Positions 52,029 through 60,383 of a stretch of 64,000 nucleotides of DNA are shown here, in pieces. The stretch lies in the NCBI GenBank assembly GCA_050486405.1, contig JBJHDF010000001.1:124001-188000 (forward strand). Direction: 5' to 3'. Within the stretch, counting starts at the first letter, position 1, and every line of letters begins with the position of its first letter. This stretch comes from JBJHDF01 sp050486405 (GTDB lineage: Bacteria > Pseudomonadota > Gammaproteobacteria > Pseudomonadales > Cellvibrionaceae). A program made the position numbers and the translations under genes. The notes under the pieces were generated by a model. The model searched no databases. It saw only the letters and a list, made by a program, of their open reading frames with translations, and had not been told where the DNA came from.

Positions 52029-53693
52029 ATGGCGCAATACGTCTACAGCATGAACCGGGTTGGCAAGGTGGTGCCACCCAAACGGGAGATCCTCAAGGAC
52101 ATCTCCCTGTCTTTCTTTCCCGGGGCCAAGATCGGCGTGCTGGGCCTGAACGGCTCGGGCAAATCCACCCTGCTGCGTATCATGGCCGGCGTCGACCAGG
52201 ACTACAACGGCGAGGCCCGGCCCATGCCCGGCATCAAGGTGGGCTACCTGCCCCAGGAGCCGGCGCTGGACCCGGCCAGGGATGTGCGCGGCAACGTCGA
52301 AGACGGCCTGCGCGAGGCGGTGGACGCCCTGGCGGAGCTGGAGCAGATCTACGCCGCCTACGCCGAGCCGGACGCCGACTTCGATGCCCTGGCCAAGCGC
52401 CAGGGGCAACTGGAAGACATCATCCAGGCCTGGGACGCCCACAATCTGGAGCACAAGCTGGAGGTGGCCGCCGACGCCCTGCGCCTGCCGCCCTGGGATG
52501 CGGACGTGAGCAAGCTCTCCGGCGGTGAGCGCCGCCGGGTGGCCCTGTGCCGGCTGCTGCTGTCGCGCCCGGACATGCTGCTGCTGGACGAGCCCACCAA
52601 CCATCTGGACGCCGAGAGCGTGCACTGGCTGGAACAGTTTCTGCTGAACTTCCCCGGCACCGTGGTGGCCATTACCCACGACCGCTACTTTCTGGACAAC
52701 GCCGCCGGCTGGATTCTGGAGCTGGACCGGGGCCACGGCATTCCCTACGAGGGCAACTACTCCTCCTGGCTGGAGCAAAAAGAAGCCCGCCTGGCCCAGG
52801 AAGCCCGCACCGAGGCGGCGCACCAGAAGGCCCTGAAGCAGGAGCTGGAGTGGGTGCGGCAGAACCCCAAGGGCCGCCAGGCCAAGAGCAAGGCGCGCCT
52901 GGCCCGCTTTGACGAGCTGCAATCCCAGGAATTCCAGGCGCGCAACGAGACCAACGAGATCTACATTCCGCCGGGCGAGCGCCTGGGGGACAAGGTGATC
53001 GAACTGGAGAAGGTGAGCAAGGGCTACGGCGACCGGCTGCTGATCGACAACCTGAGCCTGAGCGTGCCCAAGGGCGCGGTGGTGGGCATTGTCGGCGGCA
53101 ACGGCGCGGGCAAGTCCACCCTGTTTCGCATGATCGCCGGCAGCGAGCAGCCGGACAGCGGCAAGATCACCCTGGGCGAGACCGTCAAGGCGGCCTATGT
53201 GGAGCAGAGCCGCGAAGAACTGGACGACAGCAAGACCGTGTGGGAGGCCATCTCCGGCGGCCAGGATGTGCTGCGCATCGGCAACTACGAGGTGGGGTCA
53301 CGCAACTACGTGGGCCGCTTCAACTTCAAGGGCTCGGACCAGCAAAAACGCGTGGGCGAGCTGTCCGGCGGTGAGCGCGGCCGGCTGCACCTGGCCAACA
53401 CCCTGAAGCAGGGCGCCAATGTGCTGCTGCTGGACGAACCCTCCAACGATCTGGACGTGGAAACCCTGCGCGCCCTGGAGGATGCCATTCTGGCCTTCCC
53501 CGGCTGCGTGCTGGTGATCTCCCACGACCGCTGGTTCCTGGACCGGATCGCCACCCATATCCTGGCCTACGAGGGGGATTCGGAGGTGGTGTTCTTTGAG
53601 GGCAACTACACCGATTACCACGAGGATCTGGTCAAGCGCAAAGGCGAGCAGGCCCAGCCCCGGCGGGTGAAGTACAAGCCGTTGAAACACTGA
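52029..53693 (+). CDS. ettA: Energy-dependent translational throttle protein (ABC-F)
   Basis: 554 residues. EttA binds the ribosomal E site and gates the first elongation steps according to ATP/ADP. Two ATPase cassettes are visible: Walker A GLNGSGKST and GGNGAGKST, signatures KLSGGERRRVALC and ELSGGERGRLHLAN, and LLLDEPTNHLDAESV / LLLDEPSNDLDVETL. The arm and linker with LEQKEARLAQEAR are typical of ABC-F. The conserved start MAQYVYSMNRVGKVVPPKR fixes ATG 52029; the frame is open to 51975. A large hairpin follows the gene. Confidence 0.96.
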   Translation: MAQYVYSMNRVGKVVPPKREILKDISLSFFPGAKIGVLGLNGSGKSTLLRIMAGVDQDYNGEARPMPGIKVGYLPQEPALDPARDVRGNVEDGLREAVDALAELEQIYAAYAEPDADFDALAKRQGQLEDIIQAWDAHNLEHKLEVAADALRLPPWDADVSKLSGGERRRVALCRLLLSRPDMLLLDEPTNHLDAESVHWLEQFLLNFPGTVVAITHDRYFLDNAAGWILELDRGHGIPYEGNYSSWLEQKEARLAQEARTEAAHQKALKQELEWVRQNPKGRQAKSKARLARFDELQSQEFQARNETNEIYIPPGERLGDKVIELEKVSKGYGDRLLIDNLSLSVPKGAVVGIVGGNGAGKSTLFRMIAGSEQPDSGKITLGETVKAAYVEQSREELDDSKTVWEAISGGQDVLRIGNYEVGSRNYVGRFNFKGSDQQKRVGELSGGERGRLHLANTLKQGANVLLLDEPSNDLDVETLRALEDAILAFPGCVLVISHDRWFLDRIATHILAYEGDSEVVFFEGNYTDYHEDLVKRKGEQAQPRRVKYKPLKH

Positions 53694-53751
53694 GGAAACT
53701 GAAGCACTTAGGGAGAGGCAAGCGCGGCACGGAGGCCGCAATCCACTACAT

Positions 53752-53818
53752 GGCAAAAGGCCGCGCCGGGTTCGAATCCTTCGGGGCTTGTGCAGAGCTG
53801 CCCGGCGCGGCTTTTGCC
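53752..53818. repeat. Large 18-bp inverted repeat between ettA and a minus-strand gene
   Basis: GGCAAAAGGCCGCGCCGGG (53752-53770) pairs with CCCGGCGCGGCTTTTGCC (53801-53818) with one bulged base and a 30-base loop. The loop holds GGTTCGAATCC-like sequence. No T-run follows on either side, so it is not a classic intrinsic terminator, though it sits where both convergent transcripts end. Confidence 0.7.
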
Positions 53819-53832
53819 AATTCTTAATCCAA

Positions 53833-54273
53833 TCAGGCGCGGGCGACCTTGCGCTCCCGGCGCAGTTGTGGCACCAGGTGCCACTCGTCCAGCAACACCT
53901 GGGTATCCCGGTCCATATCCAGCAGCACCAGGGCCATCTCCCGGACCCGCCCTACCACTTCCAGCAGAATGCTGCCGTTGAGCAGCACCGAGCGGTGACT
54001 GCCGGGGTGGCAGCGATCGATAACCAGCATTTTTTCACCACCGCTGTCCCGGTAGCGGAGGGCCAGTTGCAACGGCTGGGACAGGCCGGCGGGCGCCCGC
54101 AGCCAAACGGCGGCGTCGAAGCGGCCTTCCCAGGCGCCATTAGGCACCCAGTGACTGTGCTCGCTCAGCAGGGAAAAGGGGATATCAGCCAGGTGCCGGG
54201 TTGCCGACTCCTTGGCGGGGGCGGCTTCGCCACCTCGGTATTCTTCTTGGACACCAGCGCGGACTGACAGCAT
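53833..54273 (-). CDS. Hypothetical cytoplasmic protein
   Basis: 146 residues from ATG 54273, which has GAGGT 7 bases upstream; the frame is open to 54453 but the extra codons look non-coding. No signal peptide or membrane helix. The C-terminal half is beta-like (GRFDAAVWLRAPAG, LQLALRYRDSGGEKMLVIDR, RSVLLNGSILLEVVGRV, MALVLLDMDRDTQVLLDEW). No family was recognised. Its promoter region contains a near-copy of the GACAACGTTGTC palindrome, so it may belong to the amino-sugar regulon. Confidence 0.55.
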   Translation of the reverse strand: MLSVRAGVQEEYRGGEAAPAKESATRHLADIPFSLLSEHSHWVPNGAWEGRFDAAVWLRAPAGLSQPLQLALRYRDSGGEKMLVIDRCHPGSHRSVLLNGSILLEVVGRVREMALVLLDMDRDTQVLLDEWHLVPQLRRERKVARA

Positions 54274-54352
54274 TGTTTTATACCTCTGTTGTCGATCACG
54301 GGATACTTGAGGAGCCAGATTACACTCAGCAGCAGTATCACAACGTGATCCA

Positions 54353-54364
54353 GACAACATTGTC
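54353..54364. promoter_or_regulatory. Operator-like site GACAACATTGTC
   Basis: Differs from the 38 kb palindromes at one central base. It is 80 bases upstream of the hypothetical gene at 54273. An adjacent ATCAC-AAC-GTGAT (54337-54349) is another short inverted repeat. Confidence 0.4.
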
Positions 54365-54462
54365 GCAGTGGCGAGGAGGCAGTCCGGGGCCTTTCTTGAA
54401 AATTTGCGAAGCGGATCACGGCGCGAAACGAATTCCGCGCCGGGCCCAATCAATAGCGGCTA

Positions 54463-56391
54463 TCAATAACGATAGGTCAAGCGCCCCACCACCGTGCGGC
54501 CGGATTTGGGGTATTCGTAGTTTCCGCTGAAAGCCGACCAGGCCTGATAGTCCGAGTAGGTTTCGCCGGTGAGGTTGTCCACCCGCAGCCCCAACTCCCA
54601 GCGATCGTCCCGCCAGCCGATATTGGCGTTCACCAACACACGACCGGACAGCCGGGGCTGCTCATTGAAATCGTCGTCGATCCGATAGCGCGGGCCGGTG
54701 TAGCTGGCATCCAGGTAAAAGGACCACTCCGGCATGGGGGTATACAGGAGAACACCGTTGGCGGCGTGCCTGGCCACAAAGGGCACCTGATACCCGGCGG
54801 CGCTGCCCTCTAACACCTGGGCGTCGGTATAGCTGTGGTTGAGCCGCAAGCGCCAGTGGGGATTGAAGCGGTAGTCCAGTTCCAACAGAAGGATGTCGCG
54901 CTCGGAGGCGGGTAGATTGACGTTGGCGCCAAAACCGACGGCGGGATCGAAAACGATTTCGTTGTCCAGATCCATCTGCAACCAGGCAGTCTTGAGTCGG
55001 TGTTTTTCTCCCTGCCATTCCACGCCCAATTCCAGGGAGCGGCTCTCCTGGGGCTCCAGGTACTCCACCCCTTCATCGGTGAAGCTGTACTCATCGACAT
55101 TGGCAAAACGAAAGCCCTCGGCCAGACGGCCGTAAAGCCGCCAGGCTGGACTGAAGCGGTAGCTCAACCCCCACTCCTGAGCGGACACGCGATGGCTGCG
55201 CCGCCAGTCTTCTTCGGGGTGGCTGTCGGTCACTGACTCCCGGCGCAGACCGCCGCTGGCGGTCAGTTTGGCGGTCAGGGGGTAGATGACCTGGCCGTAC
55301 CAGGCGTCCAGTTCCTGGGTTGCCAGAGTGTCGCCCCATTCGCTGGAGCGGCGGAAATCGGCGTCCTGGCGGTCCAGCCCCAGCGTTGTGGTGGCGCGAC
55401 CACCCGGGGCGCCAAAACTGCCCACCAGCCGCGGGGTGAGGTTCTCCACCTCGGTAATCTGCTCGAATTCACCGGAAATGACCCCGTCGGCCCGCTCCTC
55501 CCGCTCGCTGTATTCCACCAGGAACTGCCAATGCTCCGAGAGTTGCCAGTCCCAGCCCAGACGCCACACCCGGGTGTCCAGATCGGAAAAATCCTCCGGC
55601 GTGGATGCCTGCCGGCGGTCTTCGGCCAGTTGCTCGTCATTCAGTGCGCCGGGCAGTTCCAGCTTGTCGTCACTGCGCTGGATATCCAGATAGAGGCGGC
55701 TGCTGGCAAAGCGATAACCCAGGTGGCCATTGAGGCCAGTAAAGCGACGCTGGTTGTTCTCCCGGTAGTTGTCCGCCTGGCGGTGCTGCAGGGACAGGCC
55801 ATAGTCCCAGCCGCTGTCAAACGACTGCATAACGCCCGAACCATAACCCTTTTGCCCAAGGCTGCCCCAGTGGGCCTCCATATAGCCCAGCGCCCGCCCC
55901 GGTCTGGCCCGGCGGGTGACGATATTGATCACGCCGCCCACCGCCTGGTCGCCGTAGAGAACCCCGGCACTGCCCTGGATGATTTCCACCCGTTCGATAT
56001 CCCCCAGCGGAATGCTGTTCAGCGCCGGCCCAGCCAGGCTGGGATTATTCAGCCGGCGGCCATCCACCAGCACCAGGGTGTTGTTGGTAGCGTTGCTGCC
56101 GAAACCGCCCATGGACAGGACGACATTGCGCCCGCCGCTGCCATCGGCGTCGCGCAACTGGATACCCGGCTGGCTGCGCAGCAGATCGGTGAGTTGCTGG
56201 GCGCCGCTGAGCTCTATCTGCTGTCGGTCCAGCACGGTGAGGTTGGTTGCCACCGGCGGCAGCGTGCTCGCGCTGCGGGTGCCGCTGACATAGATTTCTT
56301 CCACCGCCGGTTTGGGGTTGAATTCAATGGCGGTCGCCGGGGCCGCAGCACCGAGCAAGACCCAGCCAATCCATCTGTTGCAAAGCTTCAT
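54463..56391 (-). CDS. TonB-dependent receptor (BtuB/CirA-like size)
   Basis: 642 residues with a signal peptide (cleavage near TAI/EFN, about residue 22) and a TonB box-like VEEIYVSG. The plug has ATNLTVLDRQQIELSGAQQLTDLLRSQPGIQL, GFGSNATNNTLVLVDGRRLNNPS and VEIIQGSAGVLYGDQAVGGVINIVTRR; the barrel ends VVGRLTYRY. It begins 25 bases after the ROK kinase stop, probably in the same operon. The substrate is unknown; a sugar is suggested by the kinase. The ATG at 56391 is preferred over the GTG at 56406. Confidence 0.92.
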   Translation of the reverse strand: MKLCNRWIGWVLLGAAAPATAIEFNPKPAVEEIYVSGTRSASTLPPVATNLTVLDRQQIELSGAQQLTDLLRSQPGIQLRDADGSGGRNVVLSMGGFGSNATNNTLVLVDGRRLNNPSLAGPALNSIPLGDIERVEIIQGSAGVLYGDQAVGGVINIVTRRARPGRALGYMEAHWGSLGQKGYGSGVMQSFDSGWDYGLSLQHRQADNYRENNQRRFTGLNGHLGYRFASSRLYLDIQRSDDKLELPGALNDEQLAEDRRQASTPEDFSDLDTRVWRLGWDWQLSEHWQFLVEYSEREERADGVISGEFEQITEVENLTPRLVGSFGAPGGRATTTLGLDRQDADFRRSSEWGDTLATQELDAWYGQVIYPLTAKLTASGGLRRESVTDSHPEEDWRRSHRVSAQEWGLSYRFSPAWRLYGRLAEGFRFANVDEYSFTDEGVEYLEPQESRSLELGVEWQGEKHRLKTAWLQMDLDNEIVFDPAVGFGANVNLPASERDILLLELDYRFNPHWRLRLNHSYTDAQVLEGSAAGYQVPFVARHAANGVLLYTPMPEWSFYLDASYTGPRYRIDDDFNEQPRLSGRVLVNANIGWRDDRWELGLRVDNLTGETYSDYQAWSAFSGNYEYPKSGRTVVGRLTYRY

Positions 56392-56416
56392 TATCGGATA
56401 TCCCACTGTAACCAGT

Positions 56417-57325
56417 TTATTTGCTGTTCAGCCAGGCGGCGCCGCGCACGCCACTGGAGTCACCGTGGCGGGCGCGCAGCACCGGCGTGTCGCACTCGCC
56501 GCCGAATACGTAGCGTGGCAGCAGGCCGGGCAAGTCGCGGTAAAGGCTGTCGATATTGGAAACACCGCCGCCGAGCACGATCACGTCCGGGTCCAGTATG
56601 TTGATCACACCGGCGAGCCCCCGGGCCAGCATGTCGGTGTACTGAGTCATGGCTTCCAGAGCCGCGCTTTCTCCGGCGGCAGCACGGCGCGCCAGTTCAC
56701 TGCCGTCCACCGTCTCACCATTCAGGCGCTGGTAAGTGAGGCACAGGCCGGTGCCGGAGAGAAAGGTTTCCTGACAGCCGTGCTTGCCACAATAACACGG
56801 GCGCGATTGCAGTTCGTCCCCGGTGGTCCAGGGCAGCGGGTTGTGGCCCCATTCGCCACCAACACCGTTGGGGCCCACCAGAGGGCGGCCGTTGCAGGCG
56901 ATACCGGCGCCGCAGCCGGTGCCGAGAATGGCAGCGAAGACCACGGCATGGCCGGCCCCGGCGCCGTCGCACGCCTCGGACACGGCCAGGCAATTGGCGT
57001 CGTTGCTGACCGGCACCTGCCGCTCCAGACGGGTGGACAGATCCTGCTGCAGGGGTCGGCCATTGAGCCAGGTGGCGTTGGCGTTCTTTACCAGTCCGGT
57101 GCGCCGGGAAACGGTGCCGGGAATACCCACCCCCACCGGCAGAGACTCTTCGCCAGCGTGGGCTTCGGCCCTGGCTACCAGCCCCGCTATGCCTTCGATG
57201 GTAGCGTCGTAATCATTCCGGGCGGTGGGTATGCGCGCGCGAAATTGCTCGCCGAAATCACCATCCAGCAGGACGGCCTCGGTTTTGGTACCGCCCAGAT
57301 CAATGCCGATGCGCAGTCGAGTCAT
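56417..57325 (-). CDS. ROK family sugar kinase (NagK/fructokinase-like)
   Basis: 302 residues. It has the ATP motif GIDLGGTKTEAVLLD, the substrate motif VSNDANCLAVSE, and ILGTGCGAGIACNG and GEWGHNPL. The ROK zinc site is HNPLPW ... CYCGKHGCQETFLSG. The pattern fits GlcNAc kinase (NagK) or fructo/mannokinase (Mak); GlcNAc would agree with the chitin-type locus at 32-39 kb. First gene of a two-gene operon with the TonB receptor. Confidence 0.88.
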   Translation of the reverse strand: MTRLRIGIDLGGTKTEAVLLDGDFGEQFRARIPTARNDYDATIEGIAGLVARAEAHAGEESLPVGVGIPGTVSRRTGLVKNANATWLNGRPLQQDLSTRLERQVPVSNDANCLAVSEACDGAGAGHAVVFAAILGTGCGAGIACNGRPLVGPNGVGGEWGHNPLPWTTGDELQSRPCYCGKHGCQETFLSGTGLCLTYQRLNGETVDGSELARRAAAGESAALEAMTQYTDMLARGLAGVINILDPDVIVLGGGVSNIDSLYRDLPGLLPRYVFGGECDTPVLRARHGDSSGVRGAAWLNSK

Positions 57326-57440
57326 TGTTCCCCCTCGATTATGTGACGATTATAACAGGCCGTAAAATTCCCTCTGACGGGCAATTTTTCGGCGACAGTC
57401 TACACTTAGAGTAAGGTAGTAACACTGACGACGGAAACTC

Positions 57441-58166
57441 ATGGCCAACCCACAGGAAAGACGGCGTTTCAGTCGCATCCACCTCAATGCCCCGGTGGAA
57501 GTCTCCCAGGGCAAGCTGGTGCAACAGGCGCACCTGCTGGACATTTCTCTCAAAGGCATGCTGCTGCAACCTGAGCAGCCGCCGCAATTCGATGCAGCCC
57601 AGTCGGTGTGGGCGCTCGCCCAACTGACCGCCGAAGATTGCATTGCCATGGAAGCCCGTATGCTGCCACGCCCCGATGGCCTGCTGGGGCTGACCTGCGT
57701 CAGTATGGATCTGGACAGCATCAGCCATCTGCGCCGGTTGCTGGAGCTGAATTTGGCCGACGCTAACGCCGCCGAGCGGGAGTTGTCGGAACTGATCCCG
57801 CTGGAAAGCCCCGAGCCGTCCGCACCGCAAAAACCACAGGACCAGCGCCGCAACCCGCGCTTGGCCCTGCGCGGCTACGCCCGTCTGGGCTATTCCACCC
57901 GAGACTGGGAGGCGCACCTGCTGGACATTTCCGTCAGCGGTGCCCGGCTGGCGGTGCTGGATGAACACCTGCTGCGCCCCGGCGATCAGGTCAACCTCAC
58001 CTTCGAGCTGGACAGTCAGGACACTGGCGGGCGGCGACTGCAATTGCAGGCCGAGGTGGTGCACCTGAGAGAACACATACTGGGCGTGAATTATGCTCCC
58101 GTCACTGCGGAAGATCGCGAGTTGTTGGAAGAGTACCTGGCGTACAAGGGGTTGTCGCTGAGTTGA
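57441..58166 (+). CDS. Tandem PilZ domain protein (c-di-GMP receptor)
   Basis: 241 residues with two PilZ domains. Domain 1 (about 5-115) has ERRRFSRIHL and LLDISLKGMLL; domain 2 (about 130-235) has QRRNPRLALRG and LLDISVSGARL. Both keep the RxxxR and (D/N)xSxxG c-di-GMP-binding motifs. The linker is Pro/Glu rich. This double layout suggests a sensor that binds more than one dinucleotide dimer. It is divergent from the kinase operon. Confidence 0.88.
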   Translation: MANPQERRRFSRIHLNAPVEVSQGKLVQQAHLLDISLKGMLLQPEQPPQFDAAQSVWALAQLTAEDCIAMEARMLPRPDGLLGLTCVSMDLDSISHLRRLLELNLADANAAERELSELIPLESPEPSAPQKPQDQRRNPRLALRGYARLGYSTRDWEAHLLDISVSGARLAVLDEHLLRPGDQVNLTFELDSQDTGGRRLQLQAEVVHLREHILGVNYAPVTAEDRELLEEYLAYKGLSLS

Positions 58167-58347
58167 CCGGAACGACCCCGTGGATCGTTAACATGGAAGT
58201 GGATAGCAGGGCTCCCGAACGACCGACTTGCCCAAAACCCTGTAATAATTCAGCGATAACCGCGACAATAGCCCTCAAGCGATATCAGCGCGACAGCGGC
58301 AACCCATGACCCTATCCACGACAAACCTGCAACCACTCAGGGAGCAT

Positions 58348-58932
58348 ATGGACATTTTCAACGACGCCTCGTACCTGGAGGAACTGCGCCGGCAGATGCT
58401 GCGCTTCGCTGAACTGCAACTGGATGACCCCGGTGCCGCCGAAGACGCCGTCCAGGAAGCGCTGATGGGCGCCATGAAAAATGCCGAATCCTTCGGCGGC
58501 AGATCCGCCTTCAAAACCTGGGTATTTGCCATTCTGAAAAACAAGATCGTGGATATACTGCGCAAACGCCAGCGGCTGGTCAACGCCAGCAGCCTGCTGG
58601 GCCAGGACGACGACGAACCGGAGGATTTCACCAACCTGTTCAATGCCAGGGGATTCTGGCACCTGGACGAACGTCCCACCCAGTGGGGCGACCCGGAAGC
58701 CTCCATGCAAAACGGCCATTTCTGGCGGGTATTCGAAACCTGCCTGGACCACCTGCCGCCCCGGCAGGCCCGGGTCTTTATGATGCGGGAGTTTATCGGC
58801 CTGAATACCGACGAAATCTGTCAATCGGTGAGTCTTTCCATCAGCAACCTGCATGTGCTGCTGCACCGGGCGCGGCTGCGCCTGCGCGAGTGTCTGGAAA
58901 ACCACTGGTTCACCGGGGAGACCCAACAATGA
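58348..58932 (+). CDS. ECF-type RNA polymerase sigma factor
   Basis: 194 residues. Region 2 has YLEELRRQMLRFAELQLDDPGAAEDAVQEALMGAMKN and FKTWVFAILKNKIVDILRKR; region 4 has LDHLPPRQARVFMMREFIGLNTDEICQSVSLSISNLHVLLHRARLRLRECL. The ATG at 58348 follows GGGAG; a further ATG at 58306 would add 14 residues. It overlaps the zinc-finger gene (ATGA at 58929). The target regulon is unknown. Confidence 0.9.
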   Translation: MDIFNDASYLEELRRQMLRFAELQLDDPGAAEDAVQEALMGAMKNAESFGGRSAFKTWVFAILKNKIVDILRKRQRLVNASSLLGQDDDEPEDFTNLFNARGFWHLDERPTQWGDPEASMQNGHFWRVFETCLDHLPPRQARVFMMREFIGLNTDEICQSVSLSISNLHVLLHRARLRLRECLENHWFTGETQQ

Positions 58933-59156
58933 ATTGCTACAAGGCCACCCAACTGATGTCCCAGGCCCGGGAGCGCCCCCTGAACCTGCGGGAAAAGCTT
59001 GCCCTGCAATTGCACAAGGCCATGTGTGCGGGCTGCCGCCACTTCGACCAGCACCTGGGCTTTTTGCAACGCGCCGGCAGACACTACGCGCAAAGTGAAG
59101 TGGAAGAAACGAAGCCTGAAGAGCCTGACAAACCAGCGACAGATGACAAAGGGTAA
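58929..59156 (+). CDS. Zinc-finger (anti-sigma type) small protein
   Basis: 75 residues. The HxxxCxxC motif is HKAMCAGCRHF, with a preceding helix YKATQLMSQARERPLNLREKLALQLH, as in zf-HC2 anti-sigma domains; an acidic tail follows. It lacks a membrane helix, so it would be a soluble anti-sigma factor or co-regulator. It starts inside the sigma factor stop and ends inside the next gene. Confidence 0.8.
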   Translation: MNCYKATQLMSQARERPLNLREKLALQLHKAMCAGCRHFDQHLGFLQRAGRHYAQSEVEETKPEEPDKPATDDKG

Positions 59157-59691
59157 TCCCGGGGATTTCGTTTTGCCCAGCAGCACCGACCGTTACCAAT
59201 GCACCCTCGCTCAGGGCCTGGAAGCCCTTGAGCAACTGAGCGATGCCACCTACCGGCAGGCACCCATCCCGAAGGCTGGCAGCATCGGCGCCCACTACCG
59301 CCATATCATCGATCACTTTCACGCCCTTAAAAACGGCTGGGCGCGAGGTCAGGTGGACTATGAGCAGCGACTGCGGGGCACCCCGGTTGAACAGGACCGG
59401 CGATTCGCCGTGGAACTGCTCACCGGTATCGACAACTGGCTACGCTCACTGCCCGCCGCGCAACTGGAACAACCGCTGCGGGTGCTCTGCGATATCGGCG
59501 GCGGCCCCAGTGCCAGCCGCAGTACCCTGGCCCGGGAATTGGCCTTCGTTTGCAGTCACGCCATTCACCACTACGCCGTGATCGCCCTGTTGGCCGAGCG
59601 ACTCGGGCAGCCACTGCCCGCCGACTTTGGCGTGGCACCGGGAACCCTCAGATACCGGCAGGGCGCATCGTCTGTATCATGTGTACCCTGA
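59143..59691 (+). CDS. DinB-like (four-helix bundle) protein
   Basis: 182 residues. The DinB/DUF664-type metal histidines are in GAHYRHIIDHFHAL and AFVCSHAIHHYAVIALL, and the helices match a four-helix bundle. Some members are thiol transferases that use bacillithiol or mycothiol; the function here is not known. It starts 14 bases before the zinc-finger stop and ends 13 bases into the next gene, so it is translationally coupled on both sides. Confidence 0.8.
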   Translation: MTKGNPGDFVLPSSTDRYQCTLAQGLEALEQLSDATYRQAPIPKAGSIGAHYRHIIDHFHALKNGWARGQVDYEQRLRGTPVEQDRRFAVELLTGIDNWLRSLPAAQLEQPLRVLCDIGGGPSASRSTLARELAFVCSHAIHHYAVIALLAERLGQPLPADFGVAPGTLRYRQGASSVSCVP

Positions 59692-60383
59692 CCTGGTTAC
59701 TGCATGACCATGGCTACGACCTGTTCTTCAATCGGGATGAACAGCGCAGCCGCCCCCGGGCCAGACCGCCGGCCCTGGACGCCGGTAGGCAGGCCGTCTA
59801 CCCGGTGGACCCATCCGGCGGCGGCACCTGGGTGGCGCTGACCCGAAGCGGCGTCAGCTTTTGCCTGCTCAACAACTATCAGGCCCAAGCGCTGCCCGAA
59901 CGCCGGAATTCTCTGATCAGTCGCGGACAATTGATACTGGACCTTCTTGACAGCGGCCCGGGCCCGGCGGAACAGGCCATACAGGCCCTGCGGCCGGAGC
60001 GCTTTGCGCCCTTTATCTGCGTCTGCTTTGCTCCACAGGTTCATCGCCAGCAGGCACAACCCAGAGCAGTGCACTGGAACGGGCGGACGCTGCTGACTGA
60101 AGACGCCCGGCCACCGCTGGTATCCTCCGCCGTGTCCCTGGAGGCAGTGCGGCAATGGCGCAACCACAGCTTTGAAGCATCCCAAAAAACGCCGGAAGGA
60201 TTACTGGCTCTACACCGCTCACACCGCCCCCAAGCCGGAGCCTGTTCGGTGTGCATGCACCGCCCGGACGCGGAGACTCACAGCCTCAGCCATATCCAGG
60301 TGCATGGTGAGCAGCGCCGTTTCACCTATTACGACGGCTCACCTTGCAACAGCTCTAAATCGCTCATGGTCGAGTTGACGTAA
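59679..60383 (+). CDS. NRDE/TANGO2 family protein
   Basis: 234 residues. The family opening MCTLTWLLHDHGYDLFFNRDEQRSR carries the NRDE motif and a Cys2 that may act as an N-terminal nucleophile after Met removal. PSGGGTWVALTRSGVSFCLLN is also typical. Eukaryotic TANGO2 is linked to heme or acyl-CoA metabolism; the bacterial role is unclear. It overlaps the convergent acyltransferase gene by 55 bases. Confidence 0.85.
   Translation: MCTLTWLLHDHGYDLFFNRDEQRSRPRARPPALDAGRQAVYPVDPSGGGTWVALTRSGVSFCLLNNYQAQALPERRNSLISRGQLILDLLDSGPGPAEQAIQALRPERFAPFICVCFAPQVHRQQAQPRAVHWNGRTLLTEDARPPLVSSAVSLEAVRQWRNHSFEASQKTPEGLLALHRSHRPQAGACSVCMHRPDAETHSLSHIQVHGEQRRFTYYDGSPCNSSKSLMVELT

Noticed and set aside
53702..53788. 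Possible degenerate tRNA around the GGTTCGAATCC sequence
   Set aside because: The T-stem would have only three pairs, the D-arm and anticodon arm cannot be formed, and the acceptor strands do not match. The sequence is better explained as the loop of the large inverted repeat.
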